Positions 42,547 through 52,274 are shown, counted from the stretch's first letter. The stretch: DNA of 64,000 nucleotides from Afipia sp. OHSU_II-C1 (GCF_000497575.1 NZ_APJI01000030.1:1-64000); one strand, 5' to 3'. Program-made: numbers and translations. The notes: a model not told the origin generated them from the sequence alone.

Positions 42547-43818
42547 CTATGACGCCAGCCGTACCGGAAGGGTCTCGTAGCCCTTGACGAAACTGGAATA
42601 CACCCGATGCGGCGGCTCGACCACTTCGATGTTGTCGTAGCGCTTGAGAATTTCCTCCCAGACGATCTTCAGTTGCAATTCCGCCAGGCGGATTCCAACG
42701 CAGCGGTGAATGCCGAAGCCGAACGACAGGTGCTGACGGGGCCGGGCGCGATCGATGATGAAACTGTCGGGGTTCTCGATCACCTCGTCGTCGCGGTTGC
42801 CCGAGACGTACCACATCACGACCTTGTCGCCCTTCCTGATCTGCTTGCCGCGCAGCTCCGTGTCCTGCAACGCGGTGCGGCGCATATGCGCCAGTGGCGT
42901 CTGCCAGCGGATGATTTCCGGCACCATGCTGTCGACCAGGGCGTGATTGTCGCGCAGCTTCTGATACTCGCGCGGATTCTGGTTCAGCGCGTAAAGGCCG
43001 CCGGACAGCGAGTTGCGCGTGGTGTCGTTGCCGCCGACGATCAGGAGAATGAGGTTCCCCAGAAACGTCTTGGGATCCATGTCGCGGGTCGCTTCCGCGT
43101 GCGCCATCATCGAGATGAGATCGCTTTTCGGCTCGGCATCGATCCGCTCGTTCCAGAGCCTTGAGAAATAGGCGGCGCATTCCTGCAGTTCGGCCTGCCG
43201 CGCATCCTCGGATGCGATGATCTCGGTGTTGCCGGGAAGGGCGGTCGCGACATCGGACCAGCGCGTCAGCTTGCGGCGCTCCTCCCACGGAAAATCGAAC
43301 AGGGTCGCGAGCATCTGGGTGGTCAGTTCGATGGAGACCCGGTCGACCCAGTCGAAGGTGGCGTTGCGGGGCAGCGAATCCAGACACTGCGCGGCGCGCT
43401 GGCGGATCGTGCCGGCGAGCTGGTCGAGATGGGTTGGCGTGAACATCGGCGCGACCGTCTTGCGCTGCGCGCTGTGTTTCGGCTGATCCATCGCGATGAA
43501 CATCGGGCGGCGAAACTCGGGCGGCGCGTCGCGGATGGTGATTCCGCCGAGGCTCGACTCCGAGGAGTAGATCTGATGATTGGTCTCGACATACATGATG
43601 TCGTTGTACTTGGTGACCGACCAGTACGCGCCGAACTCGCTGTCCTTGCAGTAATGGACAGGGTCTTCCTTCCGCAACCGCTCGAAGTACGGCCAGAACG
43701 TATCGTTGCGGAAACGGTCGGGATCGCCGGGATTGAGCTCCGCAAGCGGCGTCGAATAGGCCTCGTCTCGCGCCGCCTTCAATGCGGAATCGTGTGAAGA
43801 ATCGAGGCTCCCGTGCAT
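42547..43818 (-). CDS. Cytochrome P450, CYP153-like (tandem paralogue)
   Basis: A 423-residue P450, homologous along its length to the next gene: VHYCKDSEFGAYWSVTKYND, LLIVGGNDTTRNSLSGG, ExxR in VPEIIRWQTP and heme loop FGFGIHRCVGIRLAELQ. The start at 43818 (MHGSLDSS) follows GGAGAAG and matches the MHGTIS start of the paralogue; an upstream in-frame ATG lacks support. A likely terminal hydroxylase of hydrophobic substrates, needing external redox partners. It is the first gene of the minus-strand block, with a promoter expected in the 231-bp gap to the divergent chemoreceptor. Confidence 0.92.
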   Translation of the reverse strand: MHGSLDSSHDSALKAARDEAYSTPLAELNPGDPDRFRNDTFWPYFERLRKEDPVHYCKDSEFGAYWSVTKYNDIMYVETNHQIYSSESSLGGITIRDAPPEFRRPMFIAMDQPKHSAQRKTVAPMFTPTHLDQLAGTIRQRAAQCLDSLPRNATFDWVDRVSIELTTQMLATLFDFPWEERRKLTRWSDVATALPGNTEIIASEDARQAELQECAAYFSRLWNERIDAEPKSDLISMMAHAEATRDMDPKTFLGNLILLIVGGNDTTRNSLSGGLYALNQNPREYQKLRDNHALVDSMVPEIIRWQTPLAHMRRTALQDTELRGKQIRKGDKVVMWYVSGNRDDEVIENPDSFIIDRARPRQHLSFGFGIHRCVGIRLAELQLKIVWEEILKRYDNIEVVEPPHRVYSSFVKGYETLPVRLAS

Positions 43819-43996
43819 CGCCGCTTCTCCCTGATTGCGCTCACGGGTTGATCCCTGACGCATGTGTTTTGGGGAATTACATCAGCTTCGCTGGCAGCCC
43901 GGCAAGTCGCAGTTTTGCCGCCCCGGCGCGGCCACGGTAGGAGCATGCCGGTGCCATCGGAGGGAACCATTACGAAGATGTTCGCGTAAAAGTTGC

Positions 43997-44010
43997 TTAA
44001 CCAGTTAACC
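43997..44010 (+). promoter_or_regulatory. TTAACC direct repeat upstream of soluble chemoreceptor
   Basis: TTAACC-ag-TTAACC, 40 bases before the start codon. Its half-sites resemble those of CtrA (TTAA), but the spacing is shorter than the usual seven bases, so regulation by CtrA is only a possibility. Confidence 0.2.
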
Positions 44011-44049
44011 CTAGCCTTGGTGCGTCGATCTGAGTCAGGGGCACAGGAA

Positions 44050-45531
44050 ATGCAATTGTTCAAATCTTCTCATGGACTTACCGAAAAGCTCGACGCGCTC
44101 AATAAATCGCAGGCCGTCATCGAGTTTAACCTCGATGGCACGATCGTGACCGCAAATCCCAATTTCCTGAACACCATGGGTTATCGGCTGGACGAAATTC
44201 AGGGCAAGCACCACAGCATGTTTGTCGATCCCGAACTGCGCGACCGGCCCGAATATCGCGAATTCTGGGACGCGCTGCGCCGGGGAGAGCACCAGTCGCG
44301 CGAGTTTCTCCGCATCGCCAAGGGCGGGCGCCAGGTCTGGATCCAGGCGTCGTACAATCCGCTGCTGGGCCGCGGCGGCAAGCCGTACAAGGTGGTGAAG
44401 TTCGCCACCGACATCACCGAACAGAAGCTGAAGAGCGCCGATTACGAAGGCCAGATCGCGGCCATTCACAAGTCGCAGGCCGTGATCGAGTTCAATCTCG
44501 ACGGCACTGTCATCACAGCGAACGAGAATTTCCTGAAAACGCTCGGCTACCGGCTGGACGAGATCGAGGGCAAGCATCACCGCATGTTCGTCGAGCCTCA
44601 GTATCGCGACAGCGCGGCTTACCGCGATTTCTGGGATTCGCTGCGCCGAGGTGACTATCAGGCCGCCGAATATAAGCGCGTGGGCAAAGGCGGCAAGGCA
44701 GTCTGGATTCAGGCGTCGTACAATCCGATCCGGGGCGCGGATGGCAAGCTCGTCAAGGTGGTGAAATTCGCCACCGACACCACGGCGCAGGTCGAGGACC
44801 GAATCCGCCGCGGCGAGTTGCAGAAGTCCATCGACCTCGACCTCGGACAGATCACCGAGGCTGTGACCTCGACCTCCGAGCGCGTGACGTCGGCGGTGAG
44901 TGCCTCGACACAGACGTCGTCCAACATGCAGGCCGTTGCCTCGGGTGCGGAGGAACTTGCAGCTTCGGTGAGTGAAATCAGCCGCCAGGCGTCGGATGCG
45001 CTCTCCATCTCGCTTCAGGCGGTGCAACAGGCCAACGAGACAAGCGCCATCGTTTCGGGTCTCGCCATCGCGGCGCAAAAGATCGGCGATGTGGTCAAGC
45101 TCATCAACAACATTGCCGAACAGACCAACCTGCTCGCGCTCAACGCCACCATCGAGGCGGCGCGTGCGGGCGAGGCGGGCCGGGGCTTCGCCGTCGTCGC
45201 GTCGGAAGTCAAAAGCCTGGCGACCCAGACCGCGAAGGCGACCGACGAAATCAGCGCGCAGATCGCCGAGGTGCAGGGTACCACCACCAGCGCTGTCAGT
45301 GTTATCGAGGCCATCACGCAGACGATCTCCCGCATCAACGAAATCTCGGCGGCGATCGCGGCGTCGGTCGAGGAACAGGCGTCGGTGACCCAGAGCATCT
45401 CGTCCAACATGCAGGTCGCCGCGAAAGGTGTGACCGATATCAACGCCAACATGACCGATATCGCGGAGGCGACCCGCTCGGTCGATGAATCGACCCGCAA
45501 GGTGCGGGAGGCTTCGCGCGCTCTGGCGTAA
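44050..45531 (+). CDS. Cytoplasmic PAS-PAS methyl-accepting chemotaxis protein
   Basis: A 493-residue soluble chemoreceptor with no membrane helix. Two tandem PAS domains of about 120 residues (about 15-135 and 137-260) are internal duplicates: both carry [25 protein letters not shown]-like loops and VWIQASYNP. They are of the Aer/PAS_3-9 type that may hold flavin or heme. The MCP signalling tip is [20 protein letters not shown]. Such receptors sense internal redox or energy state. The start at 44050 follows AGGA; the frame opens earlier without a ribosome site. The tip matches the membrane receptors at 0.7-4.3 kb. Confidence 0.92.
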   Translation: MQLFKSSHGLTEKLDALNKSQAVIEFNLDGTIVTANPNFLNTMGYRLDEIQGKHHSMFVDPELRDRPEYREFWDALRRGEHQSREFLRIAKGGRQVWIQASYNPLLGRGGKPYKVVKFATDITEQKLKSADYEGQIAAIHKSQAVIEFNLDGTVITANENFLKTLGYRLDEIEGKHHRMFVEPQYRDSAAYRDFWDSLRRGDYQAAEYKRVGKGGKAVWIQASYNPIRGADGKLVKVVKFATDTTAQVEDRIRRGELQKSIDLDLGQITEAVTSTSERVTSAVSASTQTSSNMQAVASGAEELAASVSEISRQASDALSISLQAVQQANETSAIVSGLAIAAQKIGDVVKLINNIAEQTNLLALNATIEAARAGEAGRGFAVVASEVKSLATQTAKATDEISAQIAEVQGTTTSAVSVIEAITQTISRINEISAAIAASVEEQASVTQSISSNMQVAAKGVTDINANMTDIAEATRSVDESTRKVREASRALA

Positions 45532-45547
45532 CGCCTGCGAAATTGCC

Positions 45548-45577
45548 GCCGAAATGTCAGCCACAAGACATTTCGGC
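45548..45577 (+). terminator. Stem-loop after PAS chemoreceptor gene
   Basis: A perfect 11-bp inverted repeat GCCGAAATGTC/GACATTTCGGC with an 8-base loop, 16 bases after the stop. The T run is weak, so it may be a terminator or an mRNA-stabilising hairpin. Confidence 0.55.
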
Positions 45578-45744
45578 ATCCCGCTTTATGGCCATCTCCC
45601 CGCAGACTCGGGGCAGGATTGCTGTCGGGAAGGTGCCGGCATGTTCCGGCGCTTCCGCTCTTCTCCCCGCAACCGGCCCGTGGCATTGTCCGCCAAACAA
45701 GGGCCGGCCTTCGTTAAAGGGGCGACCCCCGGGGAGAGAACCTG

Positions 45745-46917
45745 ATGATTCCGAACGCGCACAGCATGTTCAATTTCGATCTCGGCGAGACCGCGGATGC
45801 GATCCGCGAAACCGTCCGCGATTTCTCGGCAAACGAGATCGCGCCGCGTGCCGACGAGATCGACAAGAGCAACCAGTTTCCGCGCGACCTCTGGCCGAAG
45901 ATGGGCGAACTGGGCCTGCTCGGCATGACGGTTGAAGAGGAATTCGGCGGCTCGGGGCTGGGCTATCTCGAACACTGCATCGCGATGGAGGAAATCTCGC
46001 GCGGGTCCGCCTCGGTGGGGCTGTCCTATGGCGCGCACTCGAACCTGTGCGTCAACCAGATCCGCCGCAACGGCAACGACGCCCAGAAGCGTAAGTATCT
46101 GCCGAAGCTGATCTCCGGCGAACATGTCGGCGCGCTGGCGATGTCAGAGCCTGGCGCAGGGTCGGACGTCGTGTCGATGAAGACCCGCGCCGACAAGAAG
46201 GGCGATCGGTACATCATCAACGGCAACAAGATGTGGATCACCAACGGTCCGGTTGCCGAGACGCTTGTTGTTTACGCCAAGACCGATCCGGCAGCCGGTC
46301 CTCGCGGCATGACGGCATTCCTGATCGAAAAGGGCATGAAGGGATTCTCCACGGCGCAGAAGCTCGACAAGCTCGGCATGCGCGGTTCCGATACCGCGGA
46401 GCTTGTGTTCGAGGATTGTGAAGTGCCGGAGGAGAACGTCCTCGGCAACGTCGGGCGCGGCGTCAACGTGCTGATGTCCGGCCTCGACTACGAGCGCGCC
46501 GTGCTGGCGGCGGGACCGCTCGGCATCATGCAGGCCTGCCTCGATGTCGTGATGCCATATGTCCACGAGCGCAAGCAGTTCGGCGAGCCGATCGGCAGCT
46601 TCCAGCTCGTGCAGGGCAAGGTCGCCGACATGTATGTCACGATGAATGCGTCCCGCGCCTATGTCTATGCGGTCGCGAAGGCCTGCGATCGTGGTGAGAC
46701 CACGCGCGAGGACGCGGCTGGCGCGATCCTTTACGCGGCGGAGCGCGCAACCCAGTGCGCGCTGGATGCGATCCAGTTGCTGGGCGGCAACGGCTACATC
46801 AACGACTACCCGACGGGGCGGCTGCTGCGCGACGCCAAGCTCTATGAGATCGGCGCGGGCACCAGCGAAATCCGCCGCATGCTGATCGGCCGCGAACTGT
46901 TCGAGAAGACGGCTTAG
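45745..46917 (+). CDS. Isovaleryl-CoA dehydrogenase
   Basis: A 390-residue acyl-CoA dehydrogenase. Features of the isovaleryl-CoA type are [38 protein letters not shown], the catalytic Glu in [18 protein letters not shown], and the C-terminal [19 protein letters not shown]. It oxidises isovaleryl-CoA to 3-methylcrotonyl-CoA in leucine breakdown, passing electrons to ETF. The other leucine-pathway genes (methylcrotonyl-CoA carboxylase and so on) are not seen next to it. Ribosome site GGGGAGAG precedes the ATG. The assignment rests on motif resemblance. Confidence 0.9.
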   Translation: MIPNAHSMFNFDLGETADAIRETVRDFSANEIAPRADEIDKSNQFPRDLWPKMGELGLLGMTVEEEFGGSGLGYLEHCIAMEEISRGSASVGLSYGAHSNLCVNQIRRNGNDAQKRKYLPKLISGEHVGALAMSEPGAGSDVVSMKTRADKKGDRYIINGNKMWITNGPVAETLVVYAKTDPAAGPRGMTAFLIEKGMKGFSTAQKLDKLGMRGSDTAELVFEDCEVPEENVLGNVGRGVNVLMSGLDYERAVLAAGPLGIMQACLDVVMPYVHERKQFGEPIGSFQLVQGKVADMYVTMNASRAYVYAVAKACDRGETTREDAAGAILYAAERATQCALDAIQLLGGNGYINDYPTGRLLRDAKLYEIGAGTSEIRRMLIGRELFEKTA

Positions 46918-46929
46918 GCGACCTCGACG

Positions 46930-47009
46930 TCATTGCGAGCGAAGCGAAGCAATCCATTCTAAAAAGAAGAAGCTGGATTGCTTCGTCGCAAGAGCTCCTC
47001 GCAATGACG
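46930..47009. repeat. Long inverted repeat, CATTGCGAG-GAAGCAATCCA type
   Basis: The arms cattgcgagcgaagcgaagc... and ...gctggattgcttcgtcgca / ctcctcgcaatgac flank an A-rich loop. Same family as at 14.75 and 23.36 kb. Confidence 0.75.
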
Positions 47010-47040
47010 AAGCGCAAAGCCGCGCTCGGGCGATGCAAGG

Positions 47041-47850
47041 CTACCGTGGCAGGATGTTGACCTTGGCGACCCATGCCCGCACGTCTGGCAGAATGGCCGG
47101 CAGCACATCGCGGACTTCATCGACGGTCATGCCTGCCTTGATGCGGGGATCGTACAGGATGTTCATGATGTACTGGTCGTAGACGTCGAAGAAGCCCATC
47201 GAGACGTCGTCGTTGAACATCGTCCATGGCACCGAGTCGGTGTCGTTGATCGGCCCGAGGGATTGCAGCAATTCCTCATAGGCGCAGTCGAGAAACACGA
47301 AGTCGCTGTTATCGACCGTCAGGATCACGTCCGAGTGCTGGATCTCGTAGTTGTCGTTCTTGCGAAATCCGGACAGGCATTGCGGGTCCAGCGTGTCGTG
47401 AATTTCCTTGGCCTTCTCAGCGCCGTAGAACGACGTGATGGTTTTCTGAAGATCGCGGTCGCGAACCAGCGTGATGATGGTGTTGGCCTCGTCGCGCTTG
47501 TTCGTCACTGCAATGTCGAGATGCTGAACCCGCCTTGCGATGTCGCCGACAACCTTTCCGATCTGCTTTTTCCGGTCGGCGCGGGAGCCGTCGATAAAGA
47601 CGCGCACCGGCATGTGGTATTTGCGGATGCGGTCGACGCGCCCGGCCAGATGATACTCCGCGCCGAACGCCGTCTTCATGAAGCCGTCGATGATCTGGCT
47701 GTCGGTGAAGGTCTTCTTTTCGTTGCGCTGGCGTGCGCTGATATTGGGCCCTTCGGCAAGGGTCGGCGACCACAATGTCGTGCTGAGCGTCAGGCTGCCC
47801 AGCAGGACGATGCCCGGTATCAGCCGCCGCATTGTTGAAGACGTTTCCAT
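47041..47850 (-). CDS. DUF2927 family secreted protein
   Basis: A 269-residue exported protein of unknown function. The signal peptide (LIPGIVLLGSLTLSTTLWSP) is followed by the DUF2927 region, with IDGFMKTAFGAEYHLAGRVD, RVFIDGSRADRKKQIG and the FLDCAYEELLQSLGPINDTD block. Members are predicted periplasmic or lipoproteins of alphaproteobacteria. The start at 47850 is the first ATG giving a compact signal peptide; the longer frame upstream is Arg-rich and unlikely to be translated. MRRL at 47832 is an alternative. Confidence 0.78.
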   Translation of the reverse strand: METSSTMRRLIPGIVLLGSLTLSTTLWSPTLAEGPNISARQRNEKKTFTDSQIIDGFMKTAFGAEYHLAGRVDRIRKYHMPVRVFIDGSRADRKKQIGKVVGDIARRVQHLDIAVTNKRDEANTIITLVRDRDLQKTITSFYGAEKAKEIHDTLDPQCLSGFRKNDNYEIQHSDVILTVDNSDFVFLDCAYEELLQSLGPINDTDSVPWTMFNDDVSMGFFDVYDQYIMNILYDPRIKAGMTVDEVRDVLPAILPDVRAWVAKVNILPR

Positions 47851-47915
47851 GACAACCTGAGCTAGCCGTCGCTCCGCTCGCGCGCAAGAGCGTTCGCGGC
47901 CAGTCAACAAATGCG

Positions 47916-47940
47916 AAGACCGGCCACAGGGGCCGGCCTT
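47916..47940 (-). terminator. Stem-loop downstream of L,D-transpeptidase gene
   Basis: AAG-a-CCGGCC and GGCCGG-c-CTT with a 5-base loop, about 40 bases past the stop on the minus strand. Probable rho-independent terminator. Confidence 0.5.
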
Positions 47941-47979
47941 CAAGAGCTTGCGGCAGGACCCGAGCGGGCCATCCGGACC

Positions 47980-48552
47980 TTAGTTCTTGACGATGACCGT
48001 CGCGCCCACCTGCACCCGGTTGTAGAGGTCGATGACGTCGTCATTGACCATGCGGAAGCAGCCTGACGAGACAGCCTGACCGATCGTCTCCGGCTCGTTG
48101 GAGCCGTGAATGCGATAGAGCGTCGAGCCGAGATACATGGCGCGTGCGCCGAGCGGATTGTCGGGTCCGCCGACCATGTGGCGCGGCAGATCGGGACGGC
48201 GGCGCAGCATCTGTGCCGGCGGCGTCCAGCTCGGCCATTCCTTCTTCGCGGTGATGCGATGGACTCCGCCCCAGCGGAAGCCGTCGCGGCCGACGCCAAT
48301 GCCATAGCGCAGCGCCCGGCCACCTTCCTGAACCAGATACAGCCGGCGTTCCCTGGTATCGACGATGATGGTGCCCGGCGCATAGTTGCCCTGGAAACTA
48401 ACTGTGGTGCGCGGAATCGGGCCGGAGCCGCCTCCCATTCCGCCGCCGCCGAAAAGCTGAAGCAGCGGATTGAACTCCTGATCCGCCATCGCAAGGCTGC
48501 TGCTGCCCAACAAGGTCGCTGCGGTAAGAATTACGGACAATAGGCGCGTCAT
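47980..48552 (-). CDS. Periplasmic L,D-transpeptidase (YkuD domain)
   Basis: A 190-residue exported enzyme that cross-links peptidoglycan or attaches proteins to it. The signal peptide LLSVILTAATLLGSSSLAMA is followed by a YkuD domain (about 60-188), with IIVDTRERRLYLVQ and the catalytic motif RIHGSNEPETIGQAVSSGCF (His, Ser, Gly, Cys nucleophile). The start at 48552 is chosen because GAGGA lies eight bases upstream; the ATG at 48564 lacks a site. A strong Gly-rich linker (GGGGMGGGSG) lies before the domain. Confidence 0.9.
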   Translation of the reverse strand: MTRLLSVILTAATLLGSSSLAMADQEFNPLLQLFGGGGMGGGSGPIPRTTVSFQGNYAPGTIIVDTRERRLYLVQEGGRALRYGIGVGRDGFRWGGVHRITAKKEWPSWTPPAQMLRRRPDLPRHMVGGPDNPLGARAMYLGSTLYRIHGSNEPETIGQAVSSGCFRMVNDDVIDLYNRVQVGATVIVKN

Positions 48553-48836
48553 TAGAATCCTCATAGAGATCGTCAGACCGGGGCGAAAATGCTGGCGAAC
48601 CAAATCACAGGTGCCAAGAACATCGCGAGAAAGGCCACAATTTGCGTGTTTTCGCAACCCACGGACGCGTGAAAGGCTTCGGGGCAGCCCATTATCTGCC
48701 TGAGGCGTGACTTCTGCGAGACATGCCACATCCGCACAGTCATGCTGCTGTTCCAACCTACCGCAGGCTTTGACGAACTGTCATAAGGATGGTTCATCTA
48801 GCGATACTTCAACAAAAAGCCTCGAACGGGAGTGGA

Positions 48837-50384
48837 ATGATGAACGGCGCGGAAAGTCTGGTGCGAACATTGGTCGCGGGCGATGTGAATGTCTGCTTCA
48901 CCAATCCGGGAACATCGGAGATGCATTTTGTCGCCGCGCTGGATCGTGTCGAGGGGATGCGATGTGTGCTCGGGCTATTTGAAGGCATCGTGACCGGCGC
49001 CGCCGACGGGTATTATCGGATGTCCGGGAAGCCGGCATCGACATTGCTGCATCTCGGGCCCGGCCTCGCCAACGGCCTCGCCAATCTGCACAACGCCAAG
49101 AAGGCGCATTCCGGCATCGTCAACATTGTCGGTCAGCATGCGACCTATCACATCGAATACAACGCGCCGCTGACCTCGGACATCGAAGGTCTCGCGCGGC
49201 CGATGTCGGCGTGGGTTCGCACCTCGCCGGACTCGAAGTCCATTGCGCGCGACGGCGCTGCCGCCATTGCGGCGGCGCGAAGCCATCCGGGCCAGATCGC
49301 GACGCTTATTCTCCCCGCCGACACAGCCTGGAATGAAGCCGATGGCATCGCGCAGGTGCCCGAGGATTCGCAGCGCGCCAGTTATTCGCCGCAGGCGGTC
49401 GATGAAGCCGCGCGCGTTCTGCGCAGCGGTGAGCAGACGCTGCTGCTGCTGACCGGCAAGGCGCTCACGGAAGAAGGACTGGCGCTCGCCGCGCGCATCG
49501 CCGGCAAGACCGGATGCAAGGTCATGGGCCAGACCTACAATCCGCGCATGGCGCGTGGCCGCGGCCGCTTCTCCATCGACCGCATTCCCTATGTGATCGA
49601 GCAGGCGCTGCCGATCCTGAAGGATTTCCGCCACATCGTTCTGGTCGAGACCAACGACCCGGTGGCGTTCTTCGCCTATCCGAACAAGCCGAGCCTGCTG
49701 AAGCCGGAAGGCTGCGAGGTGCATCGCATGTGCGAATCCGGCGAGAACTCGGTGGCGGCATTGCACGCGCTGGCCGATGCGCTCGGCGCCAAGGCGGCGG
49801 ATGCGCAGCCTCAGAAGCTGATGGAGCTGTCCAAACCCACCGGCGCGCTGACGCACGCCTCGATCGCGCAGGCGATTGCGATGGCCATTCCGGAGAACGC
49901 CATCGTGGTCGATGAATCGATCACCACCGGCCGCGGATTCTTTCCGCCGACGGCGGCAGCCGCTCCGCATGACTGGCTTCAGAACATGGGCGGGTCGATC
50001 GGCTTCTCGACCCCCGTTGCGACCGGCGCCGCGGTCGCCTGTCCGGACCGCAAGGTGATCTGCATGGTCGGCGATGGCAGCGCGATGTACACGCTGCAAT
50101 CGCTGTGGACGCAGGCGCGGGAGGGACTCGATGTCACCACGATTGTGTTTGCCAACCGCACCTATCAGATCCTCAAGGGTGAGTTCGCCGGCGTCGATGC
50201 GGGCGAGCCCGGCCGCAAGGCGCTCGACATGCTGAACATCGACAATCCCGCCCTCGACTGGGTATCGCTGGCCAAGGGCATGGGCGTGTCCGCGCAGTCG
50301 GTCACCACGGCGGAGGACTTCTCGAACGCACTGACCAATTCGGTGCGCGAAAAGGGTCCGCGGCTGATCGAAGTGGTGATGTAA
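48837..50384 (+). CDS. Thiamine-diphosphate-dependent enzyme (acetolactate synthase large-subunit-like)
   Basis: A 515-residue ThDP enzyme of the acetolactate synthase/benzoylformate decarboxylase superfamily. The N-terminal pyrimidine-binding domain has FTNPGTSEMHFVAALDRV, GLFEGIVTGAADGYYRM (catalytic Glu) and LLHLGPGLANGLANLHNAKK. The C-terminal domain has the GDG motif (MVGDGSAMYTLQSLW with Asn in FANRTYQ). The usual ALS regulatory subunit (ilvH) is not adjacent, so the reaction could be another 2-oxo acid decarboxylation or ligation. The start at 48837 follows GGGAG; a longer frame lacks a site. A 72-residue gene follows. Confidence 0.85.
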   Translation: MMNGAESLVRTLVAGDVNVCFTNPGTSEMHFVAALDRVEGMRCVLGLFEGIVTGAADGYYRMSGKPASTLLHLGPGLANGLANLHNAKKAHSGIVNIVGQHATYHIEYNAPLTSDIEGLARPMSAWVRTSPDSKSIARDGAAAIAAARSHPGQIATLILPADTAWNEADGIAQVPEDSQRASYSPQAVDEAARVLRSGEQTLLLLTGKALTEEGLALAARIAGKTGCKVMGQTYNPRMARGRGRFSIDRIPYVIEQALPILKDFRHIVLVETNDPVAFFAYPNKPSLLKPEGCEVHRMCESGENSVAALHALADALGAKAADAQPQKLMELSKPTGALTHASIAQAIAMAIPENAIVVDESITTGRGFFPPTAAAAPHDWLQNMGGSIGFSTPVATGAAVACPDRKVICMVGDGSAMYTLQSLWTQAREGLDVTTIVFANRTYQILKGEFAGVDAGEPGRKALDMLNIDNPALDWVSLAKGMGVSAQSVTTAEDFSNALTNSVREKGPRLIEVVM

Positions 50385-50460
50385 CCGACAACAAGAGAAG
50401 GAACCCTGCGCGAGGCTTTTGCGTTGAATACGCAAGAGCATTCTCGCGGGGGGTTCTGAG

Positions 50461-50679
50461 ATGAAAGTCTTTCAGGGCTCGTCCTTCAGCCCCGACACCA
50501 TTGCCGCCATGACGCAGGCCTTCGAGGAGGCCGTCGAGACCCTGCCATTCCCGGTGGGGTCGGCGCGGGTTCAGGCGCTCGCGAAGAACATCATCGAGCT
50601 TGCGTCGCAGGGGGAGCGTGACCCGGAGCGCATGAAGCTGCTGGCCCTGCTGGCGCTGAAGTCAGTCCCGCACGACTGA
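50461..50679 (+). CDS. Small hypothetical protein
   Basis: A 72-residue, mostly helical protein without signal peptide (MKVFQGSSFSPDTIAAMTQA, AKNIIELASQGERDPERMKL). A GGGGGG stretch before the ATG gives a plausible ribosome site. It follows the ThDP enzyme by 76 bp and precedes the Flp pilin gene. Function unknown. Confidence 0.6.
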   Translation: MKVFQGSSFSPDTIAAMTQAFEEAVETLPFPVGSARVQALAKNIIELASQGERDPERMKLLALLALKSVPHD

Positions 50680-50844
50680 GGGCCGCGCCCGTGAAACGTC
50701 TGCGAATTTCCGATGGTGCGGGCGGTATCATGGAAAGGTTTAGTTAAGTCTTCGGCAGCTTCTTGCCGCTAGGTTAGCCGTGGCTTCAGCGAGCACTCGT
50801 ATGGCGAAGCCGTCATGTGCAAGAAATGCAGTGAGGCTGATCCG

Positions 50845-51006
50845 ATGAAGACGGTGTTTGGTTTTATCCGTGACGAGAAGGCTGCGACATCGATCGAGTA
50901 TGCCCTGATCGCAACGGGCATCGCGGTAGCGATCGTTGCTGCGGTCAACGGTCTCGGCACCACGCTCGGCGGCAAGTACGCCACGGTCAAGGCCGCGTTC
51001 GATTGA
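50845..51006 (+). CDS. Flp-family type IVb pilin
   Basis: A 53-residue pilin precursor. It has a short basic N-terminus and the Flp signature around the processing site and hydrophobic helix (DEKAATSIEYALIATGIAVA, with Glu-Tyr). The mature pilin would assemble into tight-adherence fibres. The start at 50845 follows GAGG. No tad/cpa secretion genes are in the window, so the assembly machinery must be elsewhere. Confidence 0.9.
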   Translation: MKTVFGFIRDEKAATSIEYALIATGIAVAIVAAVNGLGTTLGGKYATVKAAFD

Positions 51007-51113
51007 TCCGACGGTCGGCGCGTTCCGCCGGCGCCATTCCAGCCAGCAAATTTTGCCTTTCGCTCCGGCGTGCAGACAGCCTAAGACAGAACGGGTCTTG
51101 GGCGAGGATGCAC

Positions 51114-52229
51114 ATGGGCGAGGCGGGCGCGCGACGTTTCCACCCGGAGCTGGAAAGCCTCCGGGGGCTGGCCGCGTTGTCCGTTGCCGGATTCCACATT
51201 TCCCAATCGCCTGCGCTGGTGGGCGGCGAGTCCGTCATCCTGAAGGCGATGCCGTCGGCGGCCATGGATGTGCTGAAGATCCTGTTTCAGGGCCAGCCCG
51301 CGGTGGTGTTCTTTTTCGTGCTGAGCGGCTTTGTGCTGACGGCCTCGCTGCAAAGGACGCCGCGCCCCGTCGCTGAAATCGCCTTGCCGTTCGCGATCGC
51401 GCGCATTTTCCGGATTTACCCGGCGTGGATATTCGCCATCCTGATGTTCGTCGGAGTCTACTGGCTGACGGGACGAACATTGAGTGTCGTTCCGTCGCTG
51501 GCGGAGACAATTCAGAACATCCTGCTGCTGTCGGTCTCGATCGACGGTGTCGGCTGGTCGATCCAGACCGAGCTGCTGGCGATCCCCGTTCTTCTCATCG
51601 CGCTCCACTGGATCGCCGCCGGGAAGATTTTCAGGATTCTCGTCATCGCTTCGGTGATGGCCATTCTGACAAATCCCATGAAGGTGATCCTGCCGCTGGA
51701 GGGCGGCGAGCCGCGGGCGATATTCCTCTACTGTTTTCTGTTCGGCGCGCTCACCCATGTTCTCCTGCCGCGTGCGCAGCCCCGCCATGCCAATGCGCTG
51801 TTCGGCCTCGGCGTGGTGCTGTTCTTCGCCGGCGTGACCTTGTTCGCGCGTCACTTCAACGTCAGGGACGCCTGGGTGACGATCGCCTCGTGCCTGATGA
51901 TTGCCGGCGGCGCTTTGGGCTTGCGTGGATGGCTGACGGTCCTGCGCGACAATGCCGTCCTCAGGTTTCTCGGCAGGGTGTCGTACAGTTTCTATCTGCT
52001 GCATCCGCTGACGCTGATGATCTGCTGGCAGATGGAGAAGGAGCTTGGCGCGGCGCTGCAGGCCGGATGCCCGCCATGGCTGGCTCTCCTGATCATGCTT
52101 GTCGTGTCGAGCGCGGCCGTGCTGCCGCTCGCAGCGCTGTCGTATCGCTTCGTTGAAAAGCCGTTCATCCGGCTTGGTCATCGGCTGACCGCATCGATGC
52201 GCGCGCGTGAGGCGGCGCTGGCCGGGTAA
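51114..52229 (+). CDS. Acyltransferase 3 family integral membrane protein
   Basis: A 371-residue OafA/acyltransferase-3 protein with about ten hydrophobic segments. FHPELESLRGLAALSVAGFH shows the RG-x-A-AL opening and later His typical of the family, then FFFVLSGFVLTASL. SYSFYLLHPLTLMICW and FVEKPFIRLG complete the fold. It transfers acyl groups to carbohydrate, probably of the envelope. The start at 51114 has GAGG six bases upstream; longer starts lack a site. tRNA-Val lies downstream. Confidence 0.88.
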   Translation: MGEAGARRFHPELESLRGLAALSVAGFHISQSPALVGGESVILKAMPSAAMDVLKILFQGQPAVVFFFVLSGFVLTASLQRTPRPVAEIALPFAIARIFRIYPAWIFAILMFVGVYWLTGRTLSVVPSLAETIQNILLLSVSIDGVGWSIQTELLAIPVLLIALHWIAAGKIFRILVIASVMAILTNPMKVILPLEGGEPRAIFLYCFLFGALTHVLLPRAQPRHANALFGLGVVLFFAGVTLFARHFNVRDAWVTIASCLMIAGGALGLRGWLTVLRDNAVLRFLGRVSYSFYLLHPLTLMICWQMEKELGAALQAGCPPWLALLIMLVVSSAAVLPLAALSYRFVEKPFIRLGHRLTASMRAREAALAG

Positions 52230-52274
52230 CGGGTCTGATTTCTGTGAAGGCGCCGAAAACGTCTGGTGAGAAAA

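Noticed and set aside
43997..44010. Canonical CtrA binding site
   Set aside because: The TTAACC half-sites are separated by too few bases for the standard TTAA-N7-TTAA site; kept only as a low-confidence regulatory feature.
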